Assembly (NCBI RefSeq): GCF_001191005.1
Contig: NZ_CP012201.1
Coordinates: 4,588,001 to 4,652,000 of the forward strand
DNA length: 64,000 nucleotides
Source of the DNA: Massilia sp. NR 4-1
GTDB lineage: Bacteria; Pseudomonadota; Gammaproteobacteria; Burkholderiales; Burkholderiaceae_D
Reading direction: 5' to 3'
Each line of letters opens with the position of its first letter. The stretch's first letter is position 1. Shown piece by piece: positions 1 to 7,962 of the stretch. The position numbers and the translations under genes are program-made. The notes below the pieces were generated by a model. It saw only the letters and a list, made by a program, of their open reading frames with translations. It was not told the origin of the DNA and did no database searches.

Positions 1-2224
1 TGGGCGGCTGCGTGAATGGAATAATCTCGGCGCGCATGCCGGCAACCTGCTCGTTGCGCGTCTGATTCCACAGGCTGACCGTGTATTGCGTGACGGCGAT
101 CGTCGCGCCGTCGGGCGTGGCAAAGGCCGGCGCGGGAACCCAGTTCGCGGTGACGGTGTTTTTTGCCGGGTCGTAGACGCGGCGCGGCGCGGCCAGGGCG
201 AGAGTCGCGGTTTGAATAGGAACGATGGCCGCCTGTCCGGAAAACGTGGCGTCGTTGTACTGATAGACGCCTTGCAGTACCACCGTGTATAGCGCGCCGG
301 GAGTCAGGGAAAACGCCAGTTCCGCCGCATCGTCGTGCAAGCCGGGCTGGGTAGCGGCGAGTTCGGAACCGTCGCTTGCGAGTAGCGTCAGCTGCAGCGA
401 CGCATTGTCATCGTCGACCGAGAGCGGCGTCCAGCTGGCCGTCGCGTGGCACTGCCCGTCGTGCAGGACATAGCTGGATGCCAGGTCGTTGATCGCCAGC
501 AGTGCATTGATGGCCTGTTGAGCTGCCTGCTGGCGTGCATTGGCTTGCTCGCGTTCTCTCTTCTGGCTCGAACTCAGGCATTTGGCGATATTCGAGAAGA
601 AATTCAGCACCGCGCTCGCCGCGGAAAATACCTGCGCCGCCTCGGCTAGCGTATCGAGCGCACCACTTGCAGCCTGCTTGAGCAAGTCGCTTGCCGCTTC
701 GTTCACAACGGACTGGCCGTATTGCTCGCCGCCGCCATGGCAGATCAGCTGCGCCGTTAAAGTTTTTCCCAGCTTTTGTGCGGACTGCGCGGCAATGAAC
801 TTGAAGTAGGCTTCACGGTCATTCCACAAAGCCTGCACCAGGGCCAGCGCATTGTCCTGGAGCGTGGTCGCGATGGCCTGCCCCACATCGTCCAGGCTGC
901 TGGGGATGACACCGGTCAGCGTGATCGGATCGAAGTGCACCGTGCAAATTTCCGCGCCAAAGACTTTTACGGTATATGTCCCGCTGACCTGGATGCCTGG
1001 CCGGTTCGACGCTTGTCCGCTGCCCAGCTCGACATCGGTTTTGAACGAGGTGGTGACCGTGTTGCTGAAGGCAAGATCGACCATTTTGCCGCAGCTGCCG
1101 GACGACTGTTCGGAGAGCTGTTCCATCATTCGTGCAAAGTCGATGAAGCCGGCTGGCAGCAAGTCGGCCAGCGGGAAGTCGACGAGCTGAAACCCCTTGG
1201 CCTTGCTCCAGGCAATTGTCAGCGGCGGCAGTTGGCCGTAGGTCAGCGTCCCCTGAAAAACATCAAAATCATGCTGCGCCGTGAGGGCGAGTCCCAGCGT
1301 CAGGGATGGCTTGCTGAATTGCAGATCGGCCTGCAGCTTCACCTGCAGCCCGTCCGGCGATTTCACGACCTGCACCTGAGGCCCGTCCAGGGCGGCGCTG
1401 GGTGCGGGCGTTGCCGATGGCGCCACCATTTTGAACAGGTAAAAGTCCAGCGTGCCGGCGGCGGCCGTGAAGGTGTAGTTGTTCGCGTCTTGCCAGTCGA
1501 ACTTGATGGCAAACGTCAGCCCCAGCATGTGTACTGCGCACTGGTCGAGGTGGTAGCCCGGCGCAAACGTTGCGCCGCCGGGCAGCGTAAAGCCGGTGTC
1601 CGCATGGTACATGCGTATGGGCTGGCTGGTCGACAGCGGAAGGAAACTGGGCAGGAGGGAGGCCAGGCCGGCCGGTACTTCGCAATCGAACAGGTCATGC
1701 AGCAAGCCCTCTATGCCGAGGCTGTGGCCGAAGCGCAGGCTCACGGCATAGGCCTTGTCCACCAGCGTCAATTCTCCTGCCAGGCCGTCCAGCCACTTGA
1801 GCGCGCCGCTCGCCAGCACACTGGAGGCCAGCTGGATCACGTTGCCGCTTTTGTTCGCCAGTGCGATGTCGAAGCCGTTGAACTTGAGCCCGGGAACGAG
1901 CGGCAAGGGCTGGATTACGGTACTGGAGCGCGCCTGAAAGGCATAGCTGGCGGGCCGGGTTTGGGTGGCCAGGCAGATGGTGCCGGAGAGGGCGTCAATC
2001 AGGACGGCCGGGAAGAACGAAGGTAGATTGATATGGAAGGCCGCGCCGAGGATGCGATTGGCGAACGCGGTCAAGTTGAAACTGGCGCTGCCAGGCAGCA
2101 GCGTGCCGGAGTATTCGGCGGATTGCTCGTCCGTGCCATTGTCGCCTGCGAGCAGGAGCACACCCTCGCCGATGTCCAGATAGGCGGCAAACCTTAGGCG
2201 CAGTTTTGCTGGTATCGGCTGCAT
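1..2224 (-). CDS. Large protein of unknown function, C-terminus beyond the left edge
   Basis: The frame is open from an ATG at 2224 through to base 1, giving at least 741 codons. I do not recognise a family. The visible part has no obvious signal peptide or membrane helix and is rich in hydrophobic and beta-prone segments. An Ala/Gln-rich helical stretch near residues 540-600 is followed by a region resembling fibronectin-III-like strands near the left edge. It is the third gene of a leftward series (139 aa, 236 aa, then this one) with gaps of about 70 bp, so probably one transcript from the sigma-54 element at 3578-3593. Rightward frames across it, including one of over 400 codons, look like shadows. 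Confidence 0.75.
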   Translation of the reverse strand, partial: MQPIPAKLRLRFAAYLDIGEGVLLLAGDNGTDEQSAEYSGTLLPGSASFNLTAFANRILGAAFHINLPSFFPAVLIDALSGTICLATQTRPASYAFQARSSTVIQPLPLVPGLKFNGFDIALANKSGNVIQLASSVLASGALKWLDGLAGELTLVDKAYAVSLRFGHSLGIEGLLHDLFDCEVPAGLASLLPSFLPLSTSQPIRMYHADTGFTLPGGATFAPGYHLDQCAVHMLGLTFAIKFDWQDANNYTFTAAAGTLDFYLFKMVAPSATPAPSAALDGPQVQVVKSPDGLQVKLQADLQFSKPSLTLGLALTAQHDFDVFQGTLTYGQLPPLTIAWSKAKGFQLVDFPLADLLPAGFIDFARMMEQLSEQSSGSCGKMVDLAFSNTVTTSFKTDVELGSGQASNRPGIQVSGTYTVKVFGAEICTVHFDPITLTGVIPSSLDDVGQAIATTLQDNALALVQALWNDREAYFKFIAAQSAQKLGKTLTAQLICHGGGEQYGQSVVNEAASDLLKQAASGALDTLAEAAQVFSAASAVLNFFSNIAKCLSSSQKREREQANARQQAAQQAINALLAINDLASSYVLHDGQCHATASWTPLSVDDDNASLQLTLLASDGSELAATQPGLHDDAAELAFSLTPGALYTVVLQGVYQYNDATFSGQAAIVPIQTATLALAAPRRVYDPAKNTVTANWVPAPAFATPDGATIAVTQYTVSLWNQTRNEQVAGMRAEIIPFTQPP

Positions 2225-2292
2225 GATGTCTCCAGGGGAGTGAGTGGTTGCATGTCCGGCCGCTTTCAGGATGCGGCCGGGCATGGATGGCC

Positions 2293-3003
2293 TTATGCCG
2301 CCATCAGGTAGCTGCCATTGGTGCGCTGGATATCCAGGCCAATGGCGTTAAAGGTCAGCCCCGGGAAGATTTCCCATCCTTTGCCCAAGGTGGCCGAGAC
2401 ATCGAACGAGAACGTCCGGTTGATGGTGTCGACCATGCACTCCGTGATATTCAGCGACGCGGTGATGGGGGCGCCGTTTGGAAATGTGGTCGGCATCGTC
2501 AATTGCGAGTCCATCGTTTTGACGAATTTGCTCAGGTCGGCATACGTGACCGAGAGCGGGTCTTCCTTGGAAACGGGCAAGCGGTAAACCCCCATGCCCG
2601 GCAGCTGGTTCAGCGTGATCTCGGTGCTACCGACGGTGATGGTGAGCGAGAAGCCGACATTCCACCATGCTTGCAGGCCCCAGTTGCTGGCCGTGTTGGG
2701 CTCCTCAGCCAGCGCCTGCACTTGCGCCTGGAACTGCGCGGCGTAATTGCTGGCATCCGTGGGCGAAGCAAAGGTCAACGCTTGCGAATAGCTGTTGCCG
2801 GTGGCGGTGACCGGAAAGCCACCCTCTGGTTGTCCGGGGGCTGGCACCGGCGTGCCGCCGCTGTTATTGCGGCTGACGAACTGGATGGAAAACTTGTCAT
2901 TGCCATTGTCGATCGGACCAAGCCAGCTGACGACGAGCGTATTGCTGTTTTCAGGCGGGACTTTACTGGTAACCGAAATTGGGGTGCTTGCTTGTGCCAT
3001 CAT
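2293..3003 (-). CDS. Hypothetical beta-rich protein, 236 aa
   Basis: No family recognised. The N-terminus has a VTSKVPPENSNTLVVSW-type stretch that reads like a fibronectin-III-like strand pair, and the rest is rich in Thr, Ser, Asn and aromatic residues. There is no signal peptide and no membrane helix. Two adjacent ATGs (3003 and 3000) follow an AAGGAG ribosome binding site; the second has the more usual spacing. It lies 68 bp upstream of the large edge gene and 72 bp downstream of the 139-aa gene, all on the same strand. It is probably a co-expressed component of the sigma-54 module. Function is unknown. Confidence 0.75.
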   Translation of the reverse strand: MMAQASTPISVTSKVPPENSNTLVVSWLGPIDNGNDKFSIQFVSRNNSGGTPVPAPGQPEGGFPVTATGNSYSQALTFASPTDASNYAAQFQAQVQALAEEPNTASNWGLQAWWNVGFSLTITVGSTEITLNQLPGMGVYRLPVSKEDPLSVTYADLSKFVKTMDSQLTMPTTFPNGAPITASLNITECMVDTINRTFSFDVSATLGKGWEIFPGLTFNAIGLDIQRTNGSYLMAA

Positions 3004-3075
3004 GATTCTCCTTGGGTGGTTGAAAAATGCGCGAATGTGCGCACGCCAGCTGGCGGCGCGGGGTATTGCCGGTGC

Positions 3076-3495
3076 TTATGCCGCAGCCTGCAAGGTGTTG
3101 TCGGGAACGATGCGCTCGATGAGCACATCGTGCACAACGTGCTTGCCATAGCTGAAGGTGCCGCGGCCATTCCACTGTTTGTCGATCAGGAAGGTGCCGT
3201 AGAAGTGTTCCTGGCTTTGCCCTGGCTGGGTGCCTGGCCAATCGCGCACATAGCTTCCTTCGACCCGCAGTACGCGCTCCGCATTGGGCGCTTCGAGCGG
3301 CACAACCTGGCCGCTGACGATGGGAATTTCGATGGCCGGCGCCAGGATCGCTTGCGTGATAAAGCCGATGCCGACCACCGTGGTTTGGCCCAGCTCCGGG
3401 TTGTGCAGCAGGGTCAGTTGCAGGCGGGCTTCTCCTCGCATCCGGCTGCCCGTGGTCAGCACCAGTTGAGTAACGGGGAAGATGTTTTCGGACAT
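3076..3495 (-). CDS. Hypothetical protein, first gene behind the sigma-54 promoter, 139 aa
   Basis: No family recognised. The ATG at 3495 is chosen because AGGAG sits 7-8 bases upstream; a longer reading from 3546 would include bases of the leader hairpin. The protein is soluble-looking and beta-rich, with no signal peptide. It is the first gene after the -24/-12 element at 3578-3593, with a leader of roughly 70 nt. Its position makes it the first product of the module that the divergent sigma-54 activator probably controls. Confidence 0.75.
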   Translation of the reverse strand: MSENIFPVTQLVLTTGSRMRGEARLQLTLLHNPELGQTTVVGIGFITQAILAPAIEIPIVSGQVVPLEAPNAERVLRVEGSYVRDWPGTQPGQSQEHFYGTFLIDKQWNGRGTFSYGKHVVHDVLIERIVPDNTLQAAA

Positions 3496-3515
3496 GATGT
3501 TCTCCTGAAAATGGG

Positions 3516-3533
3516 GCCGGCATCGGTGCCGGC
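3516..3533 (-). other. Leader hairpin upstream of the 139-aa gene
   Basis: A 7-bp perfect inverted repeat, GCCGGCA / TGCCGGC, has a 4-nt loop. It lies in the predicted leader of the sigma-54-driven transcript and ends about 10 bases before the ribosome binding site. It has no U-tract, so it is not a terminator. It may protect the mRNA or affect translation, but no role is shown. Confidence 0.4.
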
Positions 3534-3577
3534 ATCGCTGCGGCATGTTTTTCAGTCATGCCGCTGATGGATCACAT

Positions 3578-3593
3578 CGCAACTCCCATGCCA
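3578..3593 (-). promoter_or_regulatory. Sigma-54 (-24/-12) promoter
   Basis: On the minus strand the bases read TGGCATG-GGAG-TTGCG. This matches the sigma-54 consensus TGGCACG-N4-TTGC(A/T) with the invariant GG and GC exactly 12 bp apart. The start of transcription would fall near 3567, about 70 bases before the ATG at 3495. A sigma-54 activator gene begins on the other strand at 3725, which supports the call. Confidence 0.75.
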
Positions 3594-3724
3594 GGGGCAT
3601 TTATGGGGCCATGGCCTGCATGCTTGCTGGATTGAGCAGAACGGGAACGAGGAAAGTGTGTAAAACTTGACATAGCCTTGACAGGAAACAGCATGGTCTT
3701 TTACATCGCCGGCACGACTCTTTC

Positions 3725-5221
3725 ATGACAGACGCAACCCGCACGCTTACCTCACCGCTGGGCCAGCCCGATCTCGCGGCCCGGCCCTTGCTGGCACTGA
3801 CCATCGTCTGGCATCCCGACGTCGCGCGCATCGGCGACCAGTTTGTCAGTGGCGTGCATAGCGACGCATTGGAGCTGAACCGGTATTCGCCTTTGTTTTG
3901 CAAACCGGATGGGGATGGCCTGGCGCTGGGCCACGGCGGCATTTCGCGCGAACCGATGCGCCTCGTGCGCGATGCGCAGGACGGCGTGACCCTGCATCTG
4001 CCCGCCACGCGCATGGTCGTGGAGTTGAACGGGGTAATCGTCCAGGACCGGACCCGCCTGGACGCTGCCCAGATCGGCGCCGGCCAGCTGCTGGGATTGG
4101 GCCGGGCCGTTTTGCTGTGCATGCATTGGATGACCTTGCTGCCCAAGGCCAATCAGATCGCCGGCATGGTGGGGGTGGGCAGTGCCGCCATCGCGATACG
4201 GGACCAGCTGCGCATGGTCGCGCCTACCGATATGCCAGTCTTGATGCTGGGCGAAACGGGAACCGGCAAGGAGATTGCCGCCCGCGCCATTCACGCGCTC
4301 AGCAAGCGTTGCGGCGCAAAGCTGGTGACGGTGAATATGGCCGCGCTGACCGAGTCCCTGGCTGCCGCCGACCTGTTTGGCGCCGTCAAAGGCGCATATA
4401 CGGGTGCGCAGACGGAACGGAAGGGCTTGTTCGCCGAGGCCGACGATGCGACCTTGTTTCTCGATGAAATCGGCAATGCGCCGGCCACGGTGCAGCCGAT
4501 GCTGCTGCGCGTGCTGGATGGGGGCGACTATCGGCCGTTGGGCGCGGCGCAGGACCGGCGCTCGACGGCCAGGCTGATTGCGGCGACCGATCAGGAACTG
4601 GACAGCGCCGCTTTCAACCAGGCGCTATTGCAAAGGCTGGAAGGCTTTGTCATCCAGCTGCCGCCGCTGCGCCAGCGGCGCGAAGACTTTGGCGTGCTGC
4701 TCGTGCATTTGATGGGCAGGGAAATGGCGGCGCGTTTGTCTTACGCCCTGGTGCTGCAGCTCGCCGCTTATGACTGGCCCGGCAATATCCGGCAGCTGGT
4801 GCGCGCACTGCAGCGCGCCAAGCTGACGCTGGATGTCGGCGCCGAACCCTTGTTCGACCAGTTGCTGCGGTTGCCGCGCCAGCAAGGCAGCGATGCGCCG
4901 CCAACCGCGCAGCCGGTGGCGCTTGCGCCGCCGGCCCGGCGCAAGCCTTCTGAGTTGGGCGAGCAGGAGATTCTCCAGGCCATGGCCCAGCATGGCTGGA
5001 CCATCCAGAGCGCGGCCGCCGCACTGGATATCTCGCGCCCCACTTTGTATAAATTGCTGGAACGGCATTCCGCTATCAGACGGCCTGAACAGATCGCGCC
5101 GGATGAGATCAAGCGCGCGCTGGCCGACAGCCGCGGCGATGTCGCCCGTTGCGCCGCCCTGCTCCAGACGCCCGCCGAGCCGCTGCGGCGCCTCCTGCAC
5201 AAGCTGCATCTGCTGGACTGA
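3725..5221 (+). CDS. FHA-type sigma-54-dependent transcriptional activator
   Basis: A 498-residue regulator. The N-terminal ~130 residues look like a degenerate FHA phosphopeptide-binding domain (ARIG, ISR and NG motifs in order). The AAA+ domain follows with Walker A GETGTGK at 176-182, the sigma-54-contact loop GAYTGA at 223-228 and Walker B TLFLDEIG at 243-250. The segment before the loop reads LFGAVKGAYTGA where most family members have LFGHEKGAFTGA. The C-terminus carries a Fis-type helix-turn-helix at about 412-450 and a second, similar helical unit at 455-498. No clear ribosome binding site precedes the ATG at 3725; two TTGACA elements lie at 3667 and 3678. It is divergent from the genes behind the -24/-12 element, and the Ser/Thr kinase nearby is a likely source of the phospho-signal for the FHA domain (inference). 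Confidence 0.85.
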   Translation: MTDATRTLTSPLGQPDLAARPLLALTIVWHPDVARIGDQFVSGVHSDALELNRYSPLFCKPDGDGLALGHGGISREPMRLVRDAQDGVTLHLPATRMVVELNGVIVQDRTRLDAAQIGAGQLLGLGRAVLLCMHWMTLLPKANQIAGMVGVGSAAIAIRDQLRMVAPTDMPVLMLGETGTGKEIAARAIHALSKRCGAKLVTVNMAALTESLAAADLFGAVKGAYTGAQTERKGLFAEADDATLFLDEIGNAPATVQPMLLRVLDGGDYRPLGAAQDRRSTARLIAATDQELDSAAFNQALLQRLEGFVIQLPPLRQRREDFGVLLVHLMGREMAARLSYALVLQLAAYDWPGNIRQLVRALQRAKLTLDVGAEPLFDQLLRLPRQQGSDAPPTAQPVALAPPARRKPSELGEQEILQAMAQHGWTIQSAAAALDISRPTLYKLLERHSAIRRPEQIAPDEIKRALADSRGDVARCAALLQTPAEPLRRLLHKLHLLD

Positions 5222-5611
5222 TCATTTCGGCGGCCGGGAGTTCACCTGCAGTTCGGGGTCCGGCACGAAGCGCCAGGTGACGGGGCCGCCTTGTGATTGC
5301 ACGGCGAAGGTAATAATGAAGGCCCAGTTGCCCTGTGCCGAGCCCACCGTCAGCGTCGGCGTGGCCAGCAGATTGACAGGATCGCCTTCCACGAAGGGCG
5401 ACTCGGTTTGCGCCTTGCTCGTGGGGCTGGCTGCCAGCAAGCATTTCAGGATGGCCGGCGCGGCGCTCTTGCCCACGAATTGACAGGAGAACGTCACCGT
5501 GTCGCCGGCGTTGATTGCGCATAGGGGGGAATCGTAGCCGCCATCGTAGCTCCATTCGATAAGATCGATGGTTTCATCGTATTGAACGTTAAAGTGGTGG
5601 GCCTGGCTCAT
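5222..5611 (-). CDS. Hypothetical beta-rich protein downstream of the kinase gene, 129 aa
   Basis: No family recognised. The ATG at 5611 is preferred because AAGGAAAAGG lies directly upstream; an upstream TTG at 5626 lies within that ribosome binding site. The protein is soluble-looking and rich in Thr, Ser, Trp and Phe, with a stretch around INAGDTVTFSCQF that resembles beta-sandwich strands. It follows the kinase gene by 60 bp on the same strand and ends one base from the stop of the convergent sigma-54 activator. It is probably co-transcribed with the kinase and part of the same module. Confidence 0.7.
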   Translation of the reverse strand: MSQAHHFNVQYDETIDLIEWSYDGGYDSPLCAINAGDTVTFSCQFVGKSAAPAILKCLLAASPTSKAQTESPFVEGDPVNLLATPTLTVGSAQGNWAFIITFAVQSQGGPVTWRFVPDPELQVNSRPPK

Positions 5612-5671
5612 ACCTTTTCCTTTCAAAGCGTGCGATAAGGCCGGATCGCTCCGGCGGACGCAAGTGGGGCC

Positions 5672-7852
5672 TCAGTCTTGCGGGTAGCCCGGATCGCGCC
5701 GCAGCGCGACCAGGTCGGGTTCTGCTTCAATGAACTTGGACGGATAGCCCAGACGCCGGGACTTGAGGATGGCGGCCAGCGCCATCTGGCGATTACCAAG
5801 CAATTCATACGCCAGGCCGACGCGAAACTGCAGGCTGGCGTTGTCGGGGGCGAGCGCGACGGCGTGCGCCAGCATTTTCTTTGCCGTGGCCGTGTCGCCG
5901 CTGCGGGCGGCATACAAGCCCATGCGCGACACCAGCGTCACGTCGTTTGGCGTCCGCGCCAGGCGCGGCGCCAGCAGATAGCGCGCCTTCTCATAGGCTT
6001 GGCGCGCTTGCGGCTCACGGCCGGGAAGCAGCAGCAGCGCATCGGCCAGATTGGCCCAGTTCAGGTACTCGCCGGGCGCGCCATGGCTGGGTGAAACGGC
6101 ATTTTCGAACGCGGCGACCGCTTGCACATAGTCGCCGCGCAGGAAGAATGCATTGCCCAGGTTGCCGTATAACTGGGCGCTGGGCCGGATTTGCAAGCCT
6201 TGCTGGAGCAGGCGCAGCGCCTCGTCCTGGCGGTTCTGTCCCAGCAGCACCGCGTTCAGATTGGCATAGGCGACGACCGAGTCCGGCTGCAAGGCGATGC
6301 TGCGCCGGAATGCCTGCTCGGCAAGGGAATATTCGCCTTGTTCGTAGTAGATGGCGCCCAGCTCATCGGCAAAAACGCGCTCTTGCGGAAAACGGGCCGA
6401 CGCCTGTTTCAGTTCCTGCAGCGCCTCGGCCAGGCGGCCGGCATGGCGCAGCGCCAGGATCTTGCCATACCAGGCGAAGTAATTGCCCGGGTCGAGGCGC
6501 AGCGCCTGCGCGTAAGCCTGCAAGGCGGGTTCATGGCGGCCGAGCGCATCGAGCGCCCCACCATTGGCGATGTGGCTCAAGGCCAGCTGGTCGTTCAGTT
6601 TGAGCGCCTGCTGCGCGCTCGCCGCTGCTTTTTGCAACCAGACTTCGTCCTGGCTATCGCCGGTGTAACGCAAGGAGTAGACCAGGGACATGCCCGCCAC
6701 CGCTGCCGCATTGCCAGGCGTATGTTCCAGCACGCGCGCGAAGTGCCGGCCCGCCTGGTCCGTGGCGCCGGGGCGGTCGAATTGTCTCAGCGCTTCCAGG
6801 CCCGCCTGCATCTCCAGCGTGGGCGAGTAGGGCGCGGCGTGTTCCAGCAGCGCCGCCACATGGGGACTCAGCTGCCAGGCGCCGACGCAGAGCACGGCGC
6901 TGGCCAGCACCGCGCCGCCGGCCAGCAGCCAGCGCCGCGCGGGCCAGTGCCAGTGCCAGGCGTGCCGCGCCTGCGGCATGGCGCCGGGCTTGGCGGACAG
7001 CTCCAGCAGCTTGCGCTGAACCTCGGCCATGGTCGCCAGACGCTGCTGCGGGCGGCGCATGGTCATGCCATGAATCAGCGCCACCAGGCCCGCCGGCAGG
7101 CTGGCGGGATATGCCCAGGTCGCGGAGTTCGATTGCAGGCAGGCGGCGGCGAGCGCCAGCCCATCCAGCCCCGGATAGGGGCGCGCGCCGCACACCAGCT
7201 CGTACAGCACAATGCCGAGCGCGTACACATCGCTTTGCGCATCGGGCGGTGCGCCCTGCAGGCGTTCCGGCGCCATATAGGCAATGGTGCCGCTGGGCTG
7301 CGGATCGTCCAGCGCGCCGGTGTTCAACGCGTCGTGGCGCACGGCCAGCCCGAAGTCGAGAATGCGCACGCGGCCCGCCGGTTCGACCATCAGATTCGAG
7401 GGTTTCAGATCGCCGTGCACCAGGCCGCTGGCATGGGCATCGTGCATCGCCGCGGCGACCTGGGCGATCCAGTCGAGTGCGGTGTCCTGGGGGATCGGCC
7501 TGTCGGTGCTCAATTGCCGGATTGTTTGTCCAGGCACCAGTTCCATGACGATGAGCTGGCTCGTCCCATCGTCTTCGACGGCATGGACTTTCACGAAGGA
7601 AGCATGCTGCAGCGATGCGGCCATACGCGCTTCGCGCATGGAATTTCCGATGGGGCCAACGCTCTCCTGCTTGCGAATGCGCTTGATTGCCACGCTGCGC
7701 TGCAGCTTGTGATCCCACGCTTCAAACACGTCGCCGTAACCGCCTTCGGCAAGGCGTTTCTTGAATTCGTAGTGGCCCGCCAGACGTCCCACTGGCAAAC
7801 AGGAGCTCTGTTGACTGTCAGGAGGAGAATCGCAGAAGTCTGTCATCGACAT
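5672..7852 (-). CDS. Membrane Ser/Thr protein kinase with C-terminal TPR repeats
   Basis: A 726-residue protein. The N-terminal Hanks-type kinase domain (about 27-290) has the Gly-rich loop GGYGDVF at 37-43, Lys57 in VAIK, HGDLKPSN with catalytic Asp148, DFG at 166-168 and an APE motif. The usual HRD arginine is replaced by Gly, so it is a non-RD kinase. One membrane helix lies near 303-325, and the remaining ~380 residues form TPR-like repeats, probably outside the cytoplasm. I chose the ATG at 7852 (MSMTD); 7846 is also possible and a TTG at 7894 is less likely. A TGCTATAAT element lies upstream. With the FHA-type activator next door it is a plausible phospho-signalling pair. Confidence 0.88.
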   Translation of the reverse strand: MSMTDFCDSPPDSQQSSCLPVGRLAGHYEFKKRLAEGGYGDVFEAWDHKLQRSVAIKRIRKQESVGPIGNSMREARMAASLQHASFVKVHAVEDDGTSQLIVMELVPGQTIRQLSTDRPIPQDTALDWIAQVAAAMHDAHASGLVHGDLKPSNLMVEPAGRVRILDFGLAVRHDALNTGALDDPQPSGTIAYMAPERLQGAPPDAQSDVYALGIVLYELVCGARPYPGLDGLALAAACLQSNSATWAYPASLPAGLVALIHGMTMRRPQQRLATMAEVQRKLLELSAKPGAMPQARHAWHWHWPARRWLLAGGAVLASAVLCVGAWQLSPHVAALLEHAAPYSPTLEMQAGLEALRQFDRPGATDQAGRHFARVLEHTPGNAAAVAGMSLVYSLRYTGDSQDEVWLQKAAASAQQALKLNDQLALSHIANGGALDALGRHEPALQAYAQALRLDPGNYFAWYGKILALRHAGRLAEALQELKQASARFPQERVFADELGAIYYEQGEYSLAEQAFRRSIALQPDSVVAYANLNAVLLGQNRQDEALRLLQQGLQIRPSAQLYGNLGNAFFLRGDYVQAVAAFENAVSPSHGAPGEYLNWANLADALLLLPGREPQARQAYEKARYLLAPRLARTPNDVTLVSRMGLYAARSGDTATAKKMLAHAVALAPDNASLQFRVGLAYELLGNRQMALAAILKSRRLGYPSKFIEAEPDLVALRRDPGYPQD

Positions 7853-7903
7853 CTCGGTGGAGGAATAAGGCCTGGGCCTGCAGCTGGCATGCAATGCGTG
7901 GTT

Positions 7904-7912
7904 ATTATAGCA
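7904..7912 (-). promoter_or_regulatory. Candidate extended -10 promoter of the kinase gene
   Basis: The minus strand reads TGC-TATAAT, a perfect -10 hexamer with the extended TG. No good -35 is visible at the usual spacing, which is typical of extended -10 promoters. Transcription would start near 7897, about 45 bases before the kinase ATG. Confidence 0.45.
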
Positions 7913-7962
7913 ACATCATGTGCAAGCAGGCGGCGAATTTCCAGCGCTTGGTGCAGCGTATG

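Noticed and set aside
776..2026. Rightward 416-codon frame
   Set aside because: It lies opposite the leftward edge gene, which is open over its whole length, has a plausible start and fits the operon. The rightward product is Gln/Arg/Gly-rich low-complexity sequence typical of a GC-rich shadow.
3612..3628. Rightward sigma-54-like sequence TGGCC...TTGCT before the activator gene
   Set aside because: The GG and GC are 13 bp apart instead of the required 12, so it is unlikely to be used.
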